From Mycobacterium sp. IS-1264 (lineage in GTDB: Bacteria; Actinomycetota; Actinomycetes; Mycobacteriales; Mycobacteriaceae), in the NCBI RefSeq assembly GCF_001954195.1, contig NZ_MBES01000021.1, positions 1-64,000 on the forward strand: DNA of 64,000 bases. The letters run 5' to 3'. The notes beneath the pieces are model-generated. The model made no database searches, had not been told where the DNA came from, and saw only the letters and a list, made by a program, of their open reading frames with translations. This document shows positions 61,726 through 64,000 of the stretch, in pieces. The number at the start of each line of letters is the position of its first letter. Positions within the stretch are counted from its first letter, which is position 1. Both the position numbers and the translations under genes were made by a program.

Positions 61726-62829
61726 CTACTCCTTTCCGAGGTCGAGCAGCCGGCGGGCGATGATATTGCGCTGAATCTCTGCGGTGCCGCCGTAGATGGT
61801 CGCGGCGCGGGAATACAGGTATTCCGAGCGCCATTGCGTGTCGTCGAGCTCCAGGGCTCCCGGGAGTAGGTCGCGGACGGTGTCGTAGAGCCGTTGTTCG
61901 GCGCTGGCCAGCAGCACCTTGTCGATGGAGGTGTCCGGACCCAGACGTGCCCCGTCGCGTAACCGGTGCTGGGTGTCGCGGGATCGGCAGCGCAGCGTGT
62001 GCAGGGCGAGATAGGCTGCGCCAAGCTCGAATTCGTCATGGCCGTCGGGTTTGTCGGCGGCTGTCTGCGCGATGAGCTCGTCGAAGCGGGAGTAGAGGTA
62101 GGCGATCCGCTGCCAGAAGCAGGCGGAGCGTTCGTAGGGCAGCAGGTCCATCGCCAGCCGCCAGCCGTCTCCGGGTTGGCCGAGCATCCGGCTCGACGGG
62201 ATCACCACATCGTCGTAGTACACCTCGCAGAACTCGTCCACGCCGTGCATCGTGCGCAGCGGCCGAATGGTGATGCCGGGGGTGTCCAGGTCGACGAAGA
62301 ACGCGGTGATTCCGTCGTGGCCGGGCGCGGTGCGGGCGAGCAGGACACACCGCGTCGAGAACTGGGCGAAGCTCGTCCAGACCTTCTGTCCGTTGACGAT
62401 CCAGTTGTCGCCGTCCTGGACCGCCCGGGTGGTCAGCGACGCCAGGTCGCTACCGGAGCCGGGCTCCGAAAAGCCCTGACACCAGTGCTCGGCGCCGCTG
62501 AGCAGGCGCGGCACCATCTCGGCGGCGAGTTCTGCAGGGGCGTAGTCGATCATCGTCGGCGCGAGGACCTCGAGCATCGAGTACGGGCCGGGCTCGGCGA
62601 GCCGGCGGCCGACCACTTCTTCGCCGACGATCGCGCGCAGCACCGCGGGCCCACCCAATCCGCCGACTTCGACGGGCCAGCCGTAGCGCATCCAGTCTGC
62701 GTCGTAGAGCGCCCGGCTGACGCGGGCGAATTGCCGCATGTGTCCCTGCAGCGAGTGGTCTGGCCCCGGGGTCAGGTCATTGTCGTCGAGCCACGCGCAC
62801 AGCCCCGCCCGGAACTCCTCGACATTCAC
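61726..62829 (-). CDS. Acyl-CoA dehydrogenase family, long subunit of the second heteromeric pair
   Basis: The 367-residue protein keeps the FAD/substrate motifs QGFSEPGSGSDLASL and VNGQKVWTSF and ends with IYGGTAEIQRNII, where the usual catalytic Glu is Gly. I use GTG 62829, which overlaps the stop of the SnoaL-like gene (GTGA); the frame is open to 62919 but the extension is not family-like. With the 60921 chain it should form an alpha2-beta2 dehydrogenase for a bulky acyl-CoA. Confidence 0.88.
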   Translation of the reverse strand: MNVEEFRAGLCAWLDDNDLTPGPDHSLQGHMRQFARVSRALYDADWMRYGWPVEVGGLGGPAVLRAIVGEEVVGRRLAEPGPYSMLEVLAPTMIDYAPAELAAEMVPRLLSGAEHWCQGFSEPGSGSDLASLTTRAVQDGDNWIVNGQKVWTSFAQFSTRCVLLARTAPGHDGITAFFVDLDTPGITIRPLRTMHGVDEFCEVYYDDVVIPSSRMLGQPGDGWRLAMDLLPYERSACFWQRIAYLYSRFDELIAQTAADKPDGHDEFELGAAYLALHTLRCRSRDTQHRLRDGARLGPDTSIDKVLLASAEQRLYDTVRDLLPGALELDDTQWRSEYLYSRAATIYGGTAEIQRNIIARRLLDLGKE

Positions 62830-63257
62830 GGGGTGGGGCGGCCGACGGCGTGCGGGCGTCCGGAATCGTGCACTCCGCTGCGGCGGATGAACGTCATGGC
62901 CCGGGTCTTCAGCCGCCATCCGTCGGCGGTGCGGGAGTAGGTGTCGCGGTAGTAGCCGATGCGCATGTCATGGGTCGCATGGTCGATGAAGCACAGCGGT
63001 TGCGTCCCGCTGGCCGCATCACCGTCGATGTCGACCAGCGCAGTTCCGGTGAGAAACAAGCCCTTTGGGGCCGCGGCCACCAGTTCCGGGAACTTGTCCA
63101 AGCCGTACGTATCACCGAACGCGCTGTAGGTGCCGTCGGGTGTGAAGACGCCGATGAGCCCGTCGATGTCTTCCTGGGTGATGGTGACCGCGTAGCGGGC
63201 GAGGAGTTGCTGGATCTCGACCAGATCCTCAGTTCTGGTCGGCTGATTTGTCGACAT
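62826..63257 (-). CDS. SnoaL-like (NTF2-fold) protein
   Basis: The 143-residue protein has the SnoaL_4 pattern: VEIQQLLARYAVTITQEDIDGLIGVFTPDG (residues 13-42, read in pieces) and a DGWRLKTRAM strand near the end. Such small proteins often act as hydratases, isomerases or dioxygenase beta-like partners. Its 5' end overlaps the amidohydrolase gene by 29 nt and its stop overlaps the dehydrogenase start, so all four genes are one operon. Confidence 0.82.
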   Translation of the reverse strand: MSTNQPTRTEDLVEIQQLLARYAVTITQEDIDGLIGVFTPDGTYSAFGDTYGLDKFPELVAAAPKGLFLTGTALVDIDGDAASGTQPLCFIDHATHDMRIGYYRDTYSRTADGWRLKTRAMTFIRRSGVHDSGRPHAVGRPTP

Positions 63258-64000
63258 AGACCTTGCCGCCTTTCATGACAAAGCTGACGTGCTGGGTAAC
63301 GGTTATGTCTTCCAACGGGTTTCCCGGTACCGCGATGATATCGGCGAGCTGGTCCGGCGCGAGCCGCCCGCGGTCGGTCGAGTTGATGAGCTCGGCCGAA
63401 GTCACGGTCGCCGCCCGCAGCACCGCTAACGGGGGCAGACCCCAGTCGACGAGCGTGACAAGCTCGTCGGCGTTGCGGCCGTGTGGAATCGCCGGGGCGT
63501 CGGTCCCGACCGCGATCTTCACGCCCGCTTCGTGCGCGGCCACTATCGAGGTGCGCGACTTCGGGAACATCTCGGCGGCCTTCGCCTGTAGTTCGGGCGG
63601 GGCGTGCGAGACGTCCATGCCCTCGGCCAGGCGCCGGGTGGATACCAGGAACGTGCCGTGCTCGACCATCATCGCGATGGCCTCGTCGTCGACCAGGAAG
63701 CCGTGCTCGATGCAGTCGATGCCGGCTGCAACCGCGTGTTTGACGGCGTCGGCGCCGTGCGTGTGCGCGGCCACCCGCAGCCCGCGCCGGTGCGCCTCGT
63801 CGACGATCGCGCGCAGTTCCTCATCCGAATAGTGCTGCGCCCCAGGTGGTCCCGTCAGCGACATCACGCCGCCCGAGCAGCAGACCTTGATGAGCTCGGC
63901 GCCGTGCTTGATCTGGTAACGCACCGCCTTGCGGATCTCGTCGATTCCGTTGGCGATGCCCTCCTCGATCGTCAAGTCCAGCACGTGCGGTGCGAACGCC
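63229..64000 (-). CDS. Metal-dependent amidohydrolase (imidazolonepropionase/prolidase-like), 5' end outside window
   Basis: At least 257 residues of the C-terminal part are visible; the frame is open through the right edge. The binuclear amidohydrolase motifs are present: the bridging Lys in ELIKVCCSGG, His in VAAHTHG, His in IEHGF and the late Asp in GTDAP, ending with LAPDQLADIIAVPGNP. Relatives hydrolyse N-acyl amino acids, Xaa-Arg dipeptides or organophosphates. It is the first visible gene of the operon running to 60921; its promoter is outside the window. Confidence 0.87.
   Translation of the reverse strand, partial: AFAPHVLDLTIEEGIANGIDEIRKAVRYQIKHGAELIKVCCSGGVMSLTGPPGAQHYSDEELRAIVDEAHRRGLRVAAHTHGADAVKHAVAAGIDCIEHGFLVDDEAIAMMVEHGTFLVSTRRLAEGMDVSHAPPELQAKAAEMFPKSRTSIVAAHEAGVKIAVGTDAPAIPHGRNADELVTLVDWGLPPLAVLRAATVTSAELINSTDRGRLAPDQLADIIAVPGNPLEDITVTQHVSFVMKGGKVYVDKSADQN

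Overview
This window looks like chromosomal DNA of a slow-growing Mycobacterium other than M. tuberculosis. It is GC-rich, uses many GTG starts, has tightly overlapping operons, and encodes mycobacterial families throughout (F420-type luciferase-like and PPOX oxidoreductases, mycofactocin-type SDRs, heteromeric FadE pairs, P450s with 3Fe-4S ferredoxins). From memory of the M. tuberculosis map, a conserved backbone runs through it in the order and strands of Rv0825c-Rv0826-kmtR(Rv0827c)-Rv0830-Rv0831c-lysT-gluT-aspT-pheU-Rv0838-Rv0839-pip(Rv0840c)-Rv0843-narL(Rv0844c)-Rv0845-mmcO(Rv0846c). Large catabolic blocks sit between and after these backbone genes. I saw no transposases, prophage genes or CRISPR arrays.

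Layout. 1-4299: backbone with the metal sensor KmtR and four tRNA genes. 4301-9063: a TetR gene facing two mycofactocin-type SDRs, a tandem carboxymuconolactone-decarboxylase-like protein, a tautomerase and a phthiodiolone-ketoreductase-like F420 enzyme. 9182-12284: secreted VanX-like dipeptidase, methyltransferase, amidase. 12364-24891: a two-chain B12-dependent acyl-CoA mutase with an F420-type oxidoreductase and a CoA transferase, then a ferredoxin, acyl-CoA synthetase, paired acyl-CoA dehydrogenases, a crotonase, a thiolase and a MeaB GTPase; pip and a phenolic acid decarboxylase interrupt the block. 25040-31654: Rv0843-like protein, a NarL-type two-component pair and small lipid and regulatory genes. 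31803-43361: an IclR-flanked aromatic meta-cleavage operon (mhpA and mhpB, two C-C hydrolase-like proteins, KstD-like flavoproteins, LLM oxidoreductase, SDR, cyclase-family protein). 43349-45766: the multicopper oxidase MmcO with a repeat-encoded Thr tract, and an NmrA-like protein. 45864-55360: a TetR/P450/3Fe-4S ferredoxin operon with an amidohydrolase, one intact and one degenerate M24 protein, and a fused double CoA transferase. 55357-64000: a P450 and two SDRs, a TetR gene, three acyl-CoA dehydrogenase genes, a SnoaL-like protein and a truncated amidohydrolase.

How the parts may work together. A 15-bp palindrome (GAGAAT-N3-ATTCTC) occurs at 17094 and, as an identical copy, at 59266; a variant perfect palindrome is at 58411 and a weaker one at 22812. 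These lie upstream of the ferredoxin/acyl-CoA synthetase genes, the thiolase-meaB genes, the P450 operon and the TetR/acyl-CoA dehydrogenase pair. I infer one TetR regulon spread over 42 kb that feeds an acyl-CoA route, probably with a B12 carbon-skeleton rearrangement. A second 22-bp operator is shared by 45864 and 47252 and ties an SDR to the second P450 operon. All functions are inferred from reading the sequence; no database search was run.
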